Below are positions 22,822 to 30,504 of a stretch of 34,838 bases of DNA, piece after piece. Source of the stretch: an uncultured Chloroflexota bacterium (GTDB lineage Bacteria > Chloroflexota > Dehalococcoidia > CAUJGQ01); NCBI GenBank assembly GCA_937879875.1, contig CALFMN010000030.1, positions 1 to 34,838 of the forward strand, read 5' to 3'. Positions within the stretch are counted from its first letter, which is position 1. The number at the start of each line of letters is the position of its first letter. The notes under the pieces are model-generated. The model was not told the origin of the DNA. It was given only the letters and a program-made list of their open reading frames with translations, and searched no databases. The translations under genes and the position numbers were made by a program.

Positions 22822-23606
22822 TGCCCGAAGACGCCGCCTGGTACGCGCGCCGCTGGCTGCCGCTCACGGTCCAGTTCCTCGAACCGCTGATCGAACAGCT
22901 CTGGGTTTCGCCGAGGGACCGTCTGCTCGACGTAGCCTGCGGCCCCGGCGCGCTGGTGGCGCAGCTTTCGCCGCTCGCCGGCCCGTTCGGCCATTCTGTC
23001 GGCCTTGACCGTTCGGCGCAAATGCTCGCGTCCGGCCTGCGGCTGGCGCAGCGTCACAGCCTCGGCAACGTGCGCTTCGTGCAGGGCGATCTCTACCGCC
23101 TGCCGCTGCGGTCCGGCAGCTTCGACGCGGCGACATGCAGCTTTGGCTTCGGCAACACCGCCGATGCTGGCCTCGCGCTGGCCGAGTTGCGCCGCGTGCT
23201 CGTCTCCGGCGGGCGTGTGGGCGTGCTCGTGGCCGGCGCGGCGGAACGCTCGCCGGGCTGGGGGCTGCTGCTCGCGGCGCTGGCGCGGCACGGGCTGGCG
23301 AGCGGGCGCGAAGAGGGTTTCGAGGCCGTCGCGGCGGGCGTGGCGCAGGCCTGGCTGAGCGAGGCGGGCTTCGCGCGCACCGGCACTGCCGTGCTGACAC
23401 GCGAGCTGCGGCGCATAGACTTCGACGATCTCTGGGCCGACGTGCTGGCCGGGCGCATGCCGGGCACGCGGCTGTACCGTGCCCAGCCCGCGCAGACGCA
23501 GGCCAGCATCCGCGCCGAACTGCACGAATGGGTCGAGCAGTTCCGCGACGGCACCCGCCTGCTGCTGCCCGTGGAAGCGATCATGGCCTGGGGCGCGGCG
23601 CCGTGA
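22821..23606 (+). CDS. Class I SAM-dependent methyltransferase
   Basis: 261 aa. RLLDVACGPGALVAQLS (34-50) is motif I, VGLDRSAQML supplies the ribose-binding Asp, and VQGDLYRLPLRSGSFD is motif II/III. The order matches the Methyltransf_11/UbiE-like group. The C-terminal part (LREELRRIDFDDLW-like, with DGTRLLLPVEAIMAWG) resembles small-molecule methyltransferases. Substrate unknown. It follows rimI with a one-base overlap (TGATG), so the two are co-translated. An open frame extending far upstream lies in the antisense/alternate frame of rimI and is not the start. Confidence 0.8.
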   Translation: MPEDAAWYARRWLPLTVQFLEPLIEQLWVSPRDRLLDVACGPGALVAQLSPLAGPFGHSVGLDRSAQMLASGLRLAQRHSLGNVRFVQGDLYRLPLRSGSFDAATCSFGFGNTADAGLALAELRRVLVSGGRVGVLVAGAAERSPGWGLLLAALARHGLASGREEGFEAVAAGVAQAWLSEAGFARTGTAVLTRELRRIDFDDLWADVLAGRMPGTRLYRAQPAQTQASIRAELHEWVEQFRDGTRLLLPVEAIMAWGAAP

Positions 23607-23653
23607 CCGTGTGTCTGCCCGAACGGGCTACACTGGGAGGTGTTCGGGCCATC

Positions 23654-23814
23654 GGCCCTCAATCCCCGTCCCCTTTCCCCCAATCCTGGAGGGAAAGGGG
23701 CGATCCTGCGTAGAGCGATCCGGAAGGGTGTCGGGTTAACCGTAAGTCGATTGGAACGCTCCATGCGCGTTCGCCCCTCGCCCAGGATTGGGAGAGGGGT
23801 CGGGGGTGAGGGCC
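23654..23814. repeat. Full copy (B) of the GGTTAACC-centred inverted repeat
   Basis: The left arm is GGCCCTCAATCCCCGTCCCC followed by TTTCCCCCAATCCTGGAGGG. The right arm is its inverted match, CGCCCAGGATTGGGAGAGGG then GTCGGGGGTGAGGGCC. The centre GGTTAACC is at 23734-23741. The right end (GGTGAGG) lies 7-8 bases before the ATP-grasp ATG and acts as its ribosome binding site. Confidence 0.8.
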
Positions 23815-23818
23815 GACC

Positions 23819-25066
23819 ATGCCGCGTGTCTTACTCTTGATCCCCAGCGCCACGTACCGCGCTCCCGACTTCATGGAAGCGGCCGGCAGGCTTGACGTGC
23901 AGGTCGTCGTCGGCTCGGACCAACGCCAGGCGCTCGAAGCGATCATGCCCGGCCGATCGCTGGCCGTGGACATGGCACACCCGGAGCGCGGCGCGGAGCA
24001 GATCGCGGCCTTCGCCCGGCGCTTTCCCCTTGATACGATCGTGCCCGTCGACGACGGCGGCACGCTGGTCGCGGCGCTCGCCTCTGAACGGCTGGGGCTG
24101 CCGCACAACCCGTTTCCCGCCGTGCAGGCGACGCGCGACAAGCACCTGCTGCGCCAGCGGCTCGCGGAAAGCGGCGTGCTCTCGCCGCCATACCGGCTGC
24201 TCGATCTGGACGACGATGCGCAGCAACTCGCGACTGCGCTGTTCTACCCGTGCGTGATCAAGCCGCTGGCGCTCTCCGGCAGCCGCGGCGTGATGCGAGC
24301 CGACGATGCCGCCGGGTTCGTCGCGGCCTTCGCACGGCTGTGCTCGCTGTTGGCCGATCCTGATGTGGCCGCGGAGTGCGGCCCAGCGGCGCGGCAGGCG
24401 CTGGTCGAGGGCTACATTCCCGGCGCAGAGGTCGCGCTGGAGGGGCTGCTCAACGGCGGCCGCCTGCACGTGCTGGCGCTGTTCGACAAGCCCGATCCGC
24501 TGGTCGGCCCCTTCTTCGAAGAGACGATCTACGTCACGCCGTCGCGCCTGCCCGCCGAGACGCAGGCGCAGATCGCCGATACCGCCGAACGCGCCGCCCG
24601 CGCCCTCGGCCTGCGCGACGGCCCGCTGCACGCCGAGCTGCGGCTGAACGCACAGGGCGCCTGGCCGGTGGACATCGCCGCGCGCTCGATCGGCGGCCTC
24701 TGCTCGCGCACGCTCAGCTTCGGCACGGGCATGTCGCTGGAGGAGTTGATCCTGCGCCATGCCACGGGCGCGACGATCCCGTCGTTCGAACGCGAGGGCA
24801 GCGCCGCGGGCGTAATGATGATCCCGATCCCGAAGCGCGGTGTGCTGCGCGATGTGGCCGGCGTCGCCGAAGCCGAAGCCGTGCCGGGCATCGTCTCGGT
24901 GACGATCTCAATTCATCGCGGGCAGGACGTGGTGCCGCTGCCGGAGGGCAGCGAATATCTCGGCTTCATCTTTGCGAAGGGCGAAAGCCCGGAACGCGTG
25001 GAAGCCGCGCTGCGCCAGGCCCACGCGGCGCTGCGTTTCGCGATCGAGCCGGCCACCGCGCAGTGA
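23819..25066 (+). CDS. ATP-grasp domain ligase-like protein
   Basis: 415 aa. The N-terminal Rossmann-like part (MPRVLLLIPSATYRAPDFME) and an IVPVDDGG loop precede an ATP-grasp domain. Elements seen are RDKHLLRQRLAESGV (106-120), CVIKPLALSGSRGV (145-158, K148), a GYIPGAEVALEGLL strand (198-211) and the metal-binding PVDIAARSIGGL (283-294). The order resembles amino-acid/carboxylate ligases such as L-amino-acid ligases (BacD/YwfE-like). It should form an amide or peptide bond using ATP in the cytoplasm; the substrates are unknown. The ATG starts 5 bases after repeat copy B, whose end provides the ribosome binding site. Confidence 0.75.
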   Translation: MPRVLLLIPSATYRAPDFMEAAGRLDVQVVVGSDQRQALEAIMPGRSLAVDMAHPERGAEQIAAFARRFPLDTIVPVDDGGTLVAALASERLGLPHNPFPAVQATRDKHLLRQRLAESGVLSPPYRLLDLDDDAQQLATALFYPCVIKPLALSGSRGVMRADDAAGFVAAFARLCSLLADPDVAAECGPAARQALVEGYIPGAEVALEGLLNGGRLHVLALFDKPDPLVGPFFEETIYVTPSRLPAETQAQIADTAERAARALGLRDGPLHAELRLNAQGAWPVDIAARSIGGLCSRTLSFGTGMSLEELILRHATGATIPSFEREGSAAGVMMIPIPKRGVLRDVAGVAEAEAVPGIVSVTISIHRGQDVVPLPEGSEYLGFIFAKGESPERVEAALRQAHAALRFAIEPATAQ

Positions 25067-25084
25067 TGGAGGGCAAGGCGGGCA

Positions 25085-26122
25085 ATGACGAACGAATCCA
25101 CCGCCGACCGGCCGGTTCATCTCGTGGGCAGCGTGCCACTCGGCAACGCGGAGGAAGTCTTCCGTACCAGCGCCGCCGCGCTCGGCGGGGCACTGAAGCG
25201 CATCCCGGACGGTGAAACCGGCGTCCGCTCCAACTGGATCATGTGGCAGTATCCACTTCTCGCCGAAAACCCAGCCTTCGAGGCGCTGCCGTATGATGCA
25301 GCCCGCTATGGCACGGGCCGGCAGGCGAAGCTTCGCCCCGGCGTTGCAGCGGACGCGATCGCCTTCCGCGCGCCCGGCTACGCCGCGGCGGCGATCGAGT
25401 CGTACGCGCAGTTCGTACGGCTCCGCCGGGAGGGCGCCATTCCGCCAGGCATCCGTTTTCAGGTCTGCCTGCCCACGCCGCTCGCGCCGATCAGCGTCTT
25501 TGTCCCGCCTCCGGACAGAGAGGCCGTCGAGCCCCGCTACGAGGCCGCGTTGCTGGCCGATCTGAAGCAGCTAATGGACATGATTCCGGCCACTGATCTA
25601 GCCGTGCAATGGGACACGGCGGTCGAGTTCGGCATCCTCGAAGGCGTGATGCCCTCCCACTTGACCGACCCGCAGCCGCAGATCGTGGAACGGCTCGTGC
25701 GGCTGGGCAACGCCGTTCCCGCGGCCGTCGAGCTTGGCTACCACCTCTGCTATGGCGACTACCGGCACAGGCACTTCGTCGAGCCGGCCGACGCCGGCAG
25801 ACTCACCGCGATCGCGAACGCCGTCAGTGCCGGTGTGCAGCGGCCGCTTCAGTGGGTGCATCTGCCGGTGCCTCGCGGGCGTGACGACGAGGCGTACTTT
25901 GCGCCGTTGCGCGACCTGAAACTGCATCCGGAGACGGAACTCTATCTGGGGCTGGTGCATCTGACGGACGGTGTGGCCGGCACACGGCGCCGGATGACCA
26001 CGGCGGCGGGCGTCGTACCGTGGTTCGGCATCGCCGCCGAGTGCGGCATGGGCCGCCGGCCACCCGAGTCGATTCCGGAGTTGCTGCGCATTCACGCCGA
26101 GGCGGCGCGGACCCCGCTCTGA
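25085..26122 (+). CDS. UROD/MetE-like TIM-barrel protein
   Basis: 345 aa. VHLVGSVPLGNAEEVFR and RIPDGETGVRSNWI are the N-terminal signatures of an uncharacterised family in the UROD/MetE-like superfamily. H220-L-C222 (YHLCYGD) and C320 (ECGMGRR) match the His-x-Cys...Cys zinc ligands of cobalamin-independent methionine synthase, so a metal-activated thiol/methyl transfer is plausible. It lacks the N-terminal duplicate barrel of full MetE, which is about twice as long. It starts 18 bases after the ATP-grasp gene and is probably in the same operon. A third MetE-like pair lies at 30505-32783. Substrate unknown. Confidence 0.65.
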   Translation: MTNESTADRPVHLVGSVPLGNAEEVFRTSAAALGGALKRIPDGETGVRSNWIMWQYPLLAENPAFEALPYDAARYGTGRQAKLRPGVAADAIAFRAPGYAAAAIESYAQFVRLRREGAIPPGIRFQVCLPTPLAPISVFVPPPDREAVEPRYEAALLADLKQLMDMIPATDLAVQWDTAVEFGILEGVMPSHLTDPQPQIVERLVRLGNAVPAAVELGYHLCYGDYRHRHFVEPADAGRLTAIANAVSAGVQRPLQWVHLPVPRGRDDEAYFAPLRDLKLHPETELYLGLVHLTDGVAGTRRRMTTAAGVVPWFGIAAECGMGRRPPESIPELLRIHAEAARTPL

Positions 26123-26144
26123 ATGGCGGCGGTTACTTCGTCTG

Positions 26145-26765
26145 CTACTTCTTTGCTGGCTTGAAGTAGGGGTTCGCGCCGCTGGCGTGGTCCGTGCTGT
26201 CCACGACCTCGCGGATCTCCGGCACGGCTTCTTTGACGGCGACGACGATGCCCTGCTTCAGCGTTACATCGGCCATGCCGCAGCCCTGGCAGCCGCCGCC
26301 GAGCTGCACGTAGGCCACGCCGTCGTTCACGTCCAGCAGTTGCACGAAGCCGCCGTGCGCGGCGATCGCCGGGTTGATCTGCGTGTCGAACACCTGCTGC
26401 ACGCGCATTGCCAGCGGGTCCAGCCAGACCGGGCTCGGGTTCTCGAATTCGAGGCCGCTGATGTTCGGGCCTTTGTAGCGGTAGTTGACGGTGACATCGG
26501 CCAGATAGGGCAGGTTGCGCCCCTCGACGTAGACCGGCGCCGCCAGACCCTCAACCGTCACCTGAGCGTCCCCGGCCGGCTCGGCGCCGCGCTCGACGAC
26601 GCTGAGCACATGCTCCAGGCCCTCCGGCCCGCGGCCCAGGATTTGCAGGCGCAGCCCGGCGACGGGCCGCGGATAGCTGCTGAGCACCTCGTTCAGCTTC
26701 GCCGCGGCGGACTCGGTGAAGCTGATCTTCGGCTGGTTCTGTGGCGTGGCCGCCTCGGAGGTCAT
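26145..26765 (-). CDS. NfuA-like iron-sulfur carrier (NifU domain)
   Basis: 206 aa. The N-terminal half (PKISFTESAAAKLNEVL, LRLQILGRG) is an IscA/HesB-like A-type carrier fold that lacks the usual Cys ligands. The C-terminal NifU domain has GGGCQGCGMADVTLKQGI with C159-x-x-C162, the pair that binds a bridging [4Fe-4S] cluster in NfuA dimers. This degenerate A-type plus NifU layout is the NfuA architecture. It delivers clusters to apo-enzymes in the cytoplasm. ATG 26765 gives the family N-terminus, with GGGAG 8 bases before it; the upstream frame is Ser/Ala-rich and non-conserved. It is convergent with the MetE-like gene, 22 bases apart. Confidence 0.85.
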   Translation of the reverse strand: MTSEAATPQNQPKISFTESAAAKLNEVLSSYPRPVAGLRLQILGRGPEGLEHVLSVVERGAEPAGDAQVTVEGLAAPVYVEGRNLPYLADVTVNYRYKGPNISGLEFENPSPVWLDPLAMRVQQVFDTQINPAIAAHGGFVQLLDVNDGVAYVQLGGGCQGCGMADVTLKQGIVVAVKEAVPEIREVVDSTDHASGANPYFKPAKK

Positions 26766-26922
26766 CTGCCGCACTCCCGCAGCCGAAACCGTGCGCGATC
26801 CCGCTGCCATTCGATTCTACGCCCATCGCGCGTTGCCGTGCAGCCGCCAGCGGCTGCGGTGCAGGTCGTTTCATGGTCGGGGTTCACGGCGAAACGGCGC
26901 GCCGCTGCTCGCCGCTGCGCAT

Positions 26923-26978
26923 CATGTGTCATGAATCATGTGTCATGAGAGGTCGTTCACGAACGACCCCAACCGGGG
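26923..26978. repeat. Tandem 14-bp repeat and palindromes
   Basis: ATCATGTGTCATGA occurs twice in direct succession (about 26923-26950, one copy ending where the next begins). It is followed by an 8-bp hairpin GGTCGTTC/GAACGACC (26951-26968) and CCCC-AACC-GGGG (26967-26978). These lie in the gap before the DHA2 pump's end and nfuA's start. There is no T tract on either strand, so they are not called a terminator. They may bind a regulator or be a decayed element. Confidence 0.4.
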
Positions 26979-27002
26979 TATCGCGGGCGTCTCGGAGCTG
27001 CA

Positions 27003-28517
27003 TCAGTCTCCGGTCGCCGCCGCGGGTTTCGCCGCGGCTTCGGCACGGCTCGGCACGCGCGCGCGGCGCAGCATCGCCTCGCGCGCCTTGCGGTCGCTCA
27101 CCAGCAGCGACATAGCGGCGGAAACCAGCAACAGCACGCCGGAGAGCACGAAGGCGTCGTGGTAGCCCATCACTTTGGCATGCTCGATCATGGCGTCTGT
27201 CGCAGGTCCACCGTGCGCAGCCGAAACCGCGTCGGAAAGATGCGTGGTGTAGCGGTTGACCTGCACCGTCGCCAGCAGCGCTACGCCGAAGGACGCCGCG
27301 ACCTGGCGCATCGTGTTGTAGATCGAGGAGGCCGGCCCCTGCTTCGAGTTGTCGAGCGGGCCGTAGACGATCGTTTGCGCTGCCGTCATCGCAAACGGCG
27401 TCGTCAAGCCGCGGAAGATGAGCGGAATGATGATCAGCAAGGGAATGGTGGATTTGGTGACGAAGGCGAACGGTACCAGCGTCACGGCCGCAAAGAAGAA
27501 GCCGCCGGTGAGCATCCGGCGCGGCCCGATGCGGGCGTAATAGCTGCCGGCCAGCAGCAGGGCGACGGCGGTGCCAGCGGCGCTGGGCGCCTGGATCAGG
27601 CCGGCCTCCAGCGGCGAATGGCCCTGCAAATTTTGCAGGAACAGCGTGAGCGAGAAGATAAAGCCGGCATACGAGGCGAACGACCAGACGGTGATCACCG
27701 TGCCGAGCGCGAACAGCCCCTGCTTGAACAGCCGCAGATCGAGGATCGGCGGCGAAACGTTGAACTCGATCAGCGTAAAGACGAACAGCAAGGCCAATCC
27801 GCCGAGCCCCGGCGCCGCCACGTTGACCGAGCCCCACGACTTCGTCGCCGCCTCTGAAAGCGCGTAGAGGATCATGGCCGCGCCCACGCCGCCGGTGAGC
27901 AGGCCGAACACGTCGAAGCGGCCCTGCGCGTACGGCTCCTTGTGCTCGCGCAGCACCTTCAGCCCGAGCATGAAGCCGGCGATACCCACCGGCAGGTTGA
28001 TGTAGAAGATCCAGCGCCAGCTCGTGTATTCAACCAGGTAGCCGCCCAGCACTGGACCCATGATCGGCGCGAAGATCACCGGTACAGAGATCAGCGCCGA
28101 GGCTTTCGCCCGCTCCTCGCCGGGAAACTCGCGCGAAAGGATCGCCGTGCTGACCGGCGTCATCATGCCGCCGCCCACGCCTTGCAGGAAGCGGAACGCG
28201 ATCAACTCATTGATCGAGCGAGCCTGGCCGCAGAGCGCCGAGCCGGCGACGAAGATCGCCATTGCGGTCAGAAAGGTGCGTTTGGTGCCGAAGCGATCCG
28301 AGATGAAGCCGGCGCCGGGAATGAACAGCGCCAGGCTGAGCAGGTAGCCGGTGACGGTCCACTCGACGGTCGAAAGCGGCGCGTTGTGGAAGTCGGCCTG
28401 CAGCCTGGGCACGGCCACGTTCACGGCCGTGCTGTCCAGCAGGTCCATGAACAGCCCGAACATGAAGACGATCGCGACCAGCCACTTGTAGTCGAGCTGC
28501 TTCAGCCGGGAGACCAT
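27003..28517 (-). CDS. DHA2-family (14-TM) MFS drug:H+ antiporter
   Basis: 504 aa. MFGLFMDLLDSTAVNVAVPRL (18-38) is the DHA2 motif D1. GYLLSLALFIPGAGFISDRFGTKR is motif A, and FRFLQGVGGGMMTPVS is motif B. VPVIFAPIMGPVLGGYL is motif C, the antiporter signature. About 14 hydrophobic helices follow. It should export small toxic molecules with proton exchange in the inner membrane. The ATG has GGTGAGG immediately upstream. No regulator gene is adjacent. Heptad repeats occupy the upstream gap (28544-28625). Confidence 0.9.
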   Translation of the reverse strand: MVSRLKQLDYKWLVAIVFMFGLFMDLLDSTAVNVAVPRLQADFHNAPLSTVEWTVTGYLLSLALFIPGAGFISDRFGTKRTFLTAMAIFVAGSALCGQARSINELIAFRFLQGVGGGMMTPVSTAILSREFPGEERAKASALISVPVIFAPIMGPVLGGYLVEYTSWRWIFYINLPVGIAGFMLGLKVLREHKEPYAQGRFDVFGLLTGGVGAAMILYALSEAATKSWGSVNVAAPGLGGLALLFVFTLIEFNVSPPILDLRLFKQGLFALGTVITVWSFASYAGFIFSLTLFLQNLQGHSPLEAGLIQAPSAAGTAVALLLAGSYYARIGPRRMLTGGFFFAAVTLVPFAFVTKSTIPLLIIIPLIFRGLTTPFAMTAAQTIVYGPLDNSKQGPASSIYNTMRQVAASFGVALLATVQVNRYTTHLSDAVSAAHGGPATDAMIEHAKVMGYHDAFVLSGVLLLVSAAMSLLVSDRKAREAMLRRARVPSRAEAAAKPAAATGD

Positions 28518-28543
28518 GACCTCACCGCTGCTGACGCACTTGC

Positions 28544-28625
28544 AGGGTGTGGGGTAGAGGGTGGAGGGTGCAGGGCAACGCCGGCGAAACTTGCTCTACC
28601 CTTCACCCTGCACCCCATACCCCAT
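28544..28625. repeat. Inverted heptad arrays upstream of the DHA2 pump
   Basis: The left array (28544-28576) is GGGTGTG GGGTAGA GGGTGGA GGGTGCA. The right array (28594-28625) is the reverse-complement type CTCTACCCTTCACCCTGCAC then CCCATACCCCAT. The heptad phase is clear on both sides. This is the cleanest of the four arrays in the window. Confidence 0.6.
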
Positions 28626-28704
28626 CGTTCTTGCCTGCATGGTACGGGGTTGGTGCGCGGCACGGAATGCAGCCTGCGCTTCGGGCCGTTGGAATCGAGC
28701 AGAA

Positions 28705-29664
28705 TTAAGGAATCAGCAACACACGGCCGAAGGCGCTGCGGCTTTCGATGTAGACGTGCGCCGCCGCGGCTTCCGCCAGCGGAAACATGCGGTCGATCAC
28801 CACGCGCAGCTTGCCCGCCGCCACGTCGGCGATGTGCCGCGCGATCAGCTGCTGGACGCGCTCGGTCTGCATCTCCGCGCCCAGAAACACGCCGGTCAGC
28901 GTCTGGTTGCCGTGCGCCAGCATCGAAATGTCGAGCCGCCGGTCGGAGCGACCCATGTTGCCTACCGTGATGCAGCGCCCGCGGTACGCCAGGCAGGCGA
29001 GGCTGCCCTGCAAGGTCGTACCCACCGGATCGACGACGAGATCCACGCCGCAGCCGCCGGTCGCCTCCTGTACGGCCGACACGAGATCGCGCTCGCGGTA
29101 GTTGATGCCCGCATCCATGCCGAACTCGCGCAGGCGTGCCAGTTTCTCGTCGCTCGACGCCGTAGCCAGCACGGTCGCGCCCGCCCGCTTCGCCAGCTGG
29201 ATCGCGGCCAGCCCCACGCCCCCGCCGCCGCCCTGGACCAGCACCGACTCGCCCGCCTTGAGCTGGCCGAACTCGAACAGGCAGTCGTCGGCCGTGCCGA
29301 AGGGGATGGGGATGCAGGCCGCCACGCGGATGTCCATGCCGTCCGGCACCAGCCAGCTGCCGCGGGCGCCGACCATCACCTTCTCGGCGTGCGAGCCGTG
29401 CGGCACAGTGATGACGACCCGCTGCCCGATCTGCCGCTCCGTGACGCCCTCGCCCGCCTCCACGATCGTGCCCGCGCACTGATAGCCCACGATGTGCGGC
29501 CTGCCGGCCATCTCGCCACCGGCGCGATGCAGCACGTCGCCGCCCTCGATGCTGATCGCCTCCACCCGCACGACAATCGTGCGCGGCCCGCAGACGGGGT
29601 CCGGCACATCCTCGTAGCGGAACACCTCTGGCCCGCCCGTCTCGTAGTACACCGCCGCTTTCAT
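28705..29664 (-). CDS. Zinc-independent quinone oxidoreductase (MDR superfamily)
   Basis: 319 aa. It starts MKAAVYYETGGPEVFRYEDV. YQCAGTIVEAGEGV and SVLVQGGGGGVGLAAIQLAKRAGA (nucleotide-binding Rossmann loop) mark the quinone oxidoreductase branch. The zinc-binding Cys/His set of alcohol dehydrogenases is absent. It should reduce quinones or enoyl-type substrates with NADPH in the cytoplasm. ATG 29664 has an AGGA 3 bases and a GGAGG 9 bases upstream; the longer upstream frame is Arg-rich. It is divergent from the VOC gene. Confidence 0.85.
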   Translation of the reverse strand: MKAAVYYETGGPEVFRYEDVPDPVCGPRTIVVRVEAISIEGGDVLHRAGGEMAGRPHIVGYQCAGTIVEAGEGVTERQIGQRVVITVPHGSHAEKVMVGARGSWLVPDGMDIRVAACIPIPFGTADDCLFEFGQLKAGESVLVQGGGGGVGLAAIQLAKRAGATVLATASSDEKLARLREFGMDAGINYRERDLVSAVQEATGGCGVDLVVDPVGTTLQGSLACLAYRGRCITVGNMGRSDRRLDISMLAHGNQTLTGVFLGAEMQTERVQQLIARHIADVAAGKLRVVIDRMFPLAEAAAAHVYIESRSAFGRVLLIP

Positions 29665-29840
29665 CGTTCCTGTCCTCCCCGGCGCGGCCCGTGCCGTCCG
29701 CGTCACAAGCTCCTGCGAGCATTGTGCCGGGCCTGGGCCTCGCGCGAAACGCCCCGTCTGCTCGCGCTCCACCCGTATAGTAGACTCACCCCGGCGGCGG
29801 CCCGAGGCGGTCCGCCGCCGATTCAAGGAGAACGACTGAG
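29665..29840. promoter_or_regulatory. Divergent gap between quinone oxidoreductase and VOC gene
   Basis: 176 bases containing the leaders of two divergent genes. TATAGT at 29776-29781 could be a -10 box for the VOC gene, but no -35 hexamer lies at the right distance. AAGGAG before ATG 29841 is the VOC ribosome binding site. Nothing else stands out. Confidence 0.3.
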
Positions 29841-30326
29841 ATGGGATTCGAAACGGAAGAGATCGACCATATCGCCATCGCCGTGCCGGATCTGGATGCG
29901 GCGGTGCACGCGGCGACCACGCTGCTCGGCGCGAAGCTGCTCTGGCGCCATCCGCCGAAAGAGCGCGCGATCAACGACGGCGCGGTGCTGGAGCTGGGCG
30001 GCATGCTGATCGTGCTGGAGCACCCGCTCGGCGAGCGCGGCATCTTCGCGGAGTTCCTGCGTCGGCGCGGGCCGGGCATCCACCACGTCGGCGTCTCGGT
30101 GACGAACCTCGATGCCGCGATGGAAGATGCGGAGCGCTGCGGCGCGCGGCTCGTCAACCCCTCGCTCGACAACGCGGTGCGGCGCGAAGTGCTGGTGCAT
30201 CCGAAGTCAGGGCTGGGCGTGCTCTGGCAGATGATCGAGTGGAACCCGGAGATCCGCCCCGACCGCCAGCGCCGCCGCAACGCGCTGCGCGACGGCGAGT
30301 TCGTCGTGCCGGGGCTGACGGGGTAG
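29841..30326 (+). CDS. VOC-family metalloprotein (epimerase/glyoxalase-like)
   Basis: 161 aa with two vicinal-oxygen-chelate modules: IDHIAIAVPDLDAAV (8-22), H10, and IHHVGVSVTNLDAAM (80-94), H81/H82. GGMLIVLEHPLG (E60) and LGVLWQMIEW (C-terminal Glu) add likely metal ligands. The layout matches methylmalonyl-CoA epimerase and related glyoxalase-fold enzymes, with a divalent metal in the cup of the beta sheet. No mutase genes are close, so I do not give a symbol. AAGGAG precedes the ATG by about 11 bases. Confidence 0.75.
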   Translation: MGFETEEIDHIAIAVPDLDAAVHAATTLLGAKLLWRHPPKERAINDGAVLELGGMLIVLEHPLGERGIFAEFLRRRGPGIHHVGVSVTNLDAAMEDAERCGARLVNPSLDNAVRREVLVHPKSGLGVLWQMIEWNPEIRPDRQRRRNALRDGEFVVPGLTG

Positions 30327-30336
30327 CGGGGCGTTC

Positions 30337-30495
30337 GGCCCTCAATCCCCCGTCCCCTTTCTCCCAATCCTGGGCGAAAGGGGCGATCGGGCGGAGCAGA
30401 AATCGGACGGCGTCGGGTTAACCGCAAAACGATCGGCACGCCCGACGCCGGATCGCCCCTCTCCCAGGATTGGGAGAGGGGAAGAGGGTGAGGGC
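30337..30495. repeat. Full copy (C) of the GGTTAACC-centred inverted repeat
   Basis: The cleanest copy. The left arm (30337-30388) is GGCCCTCAATCCCCCGTCCC then CTTTCTCCCAATCCTGGGCG and AAAGGGGCGATC. The right arm (30451-30495) is its reverse complement with few mismatches. Inside, CGGCGTCGGG and CCCGACGCCG form an inner inverted pair around GGTTAACC (30416-30423). It lies between the VOC gene and the convergent MetE-like gene. Confidence 0.85.
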
Positions 30496-30504
30496 GAGGG
30501 CCGC

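Noticed and set aside
26951..26968. Rho-independent terminator at the GGTCGTTC hairpin
   Set aside because: The stem is followed by no T tract on either strand, so only a palindrome is reported.
13806..28625. A CRISPR array reading of the repeats
   Set aside because: The units are 7-mers without spacers or are single inverted elements. No cas gene, leader or regular 25-40 bp repeat/spacer pattern is present.
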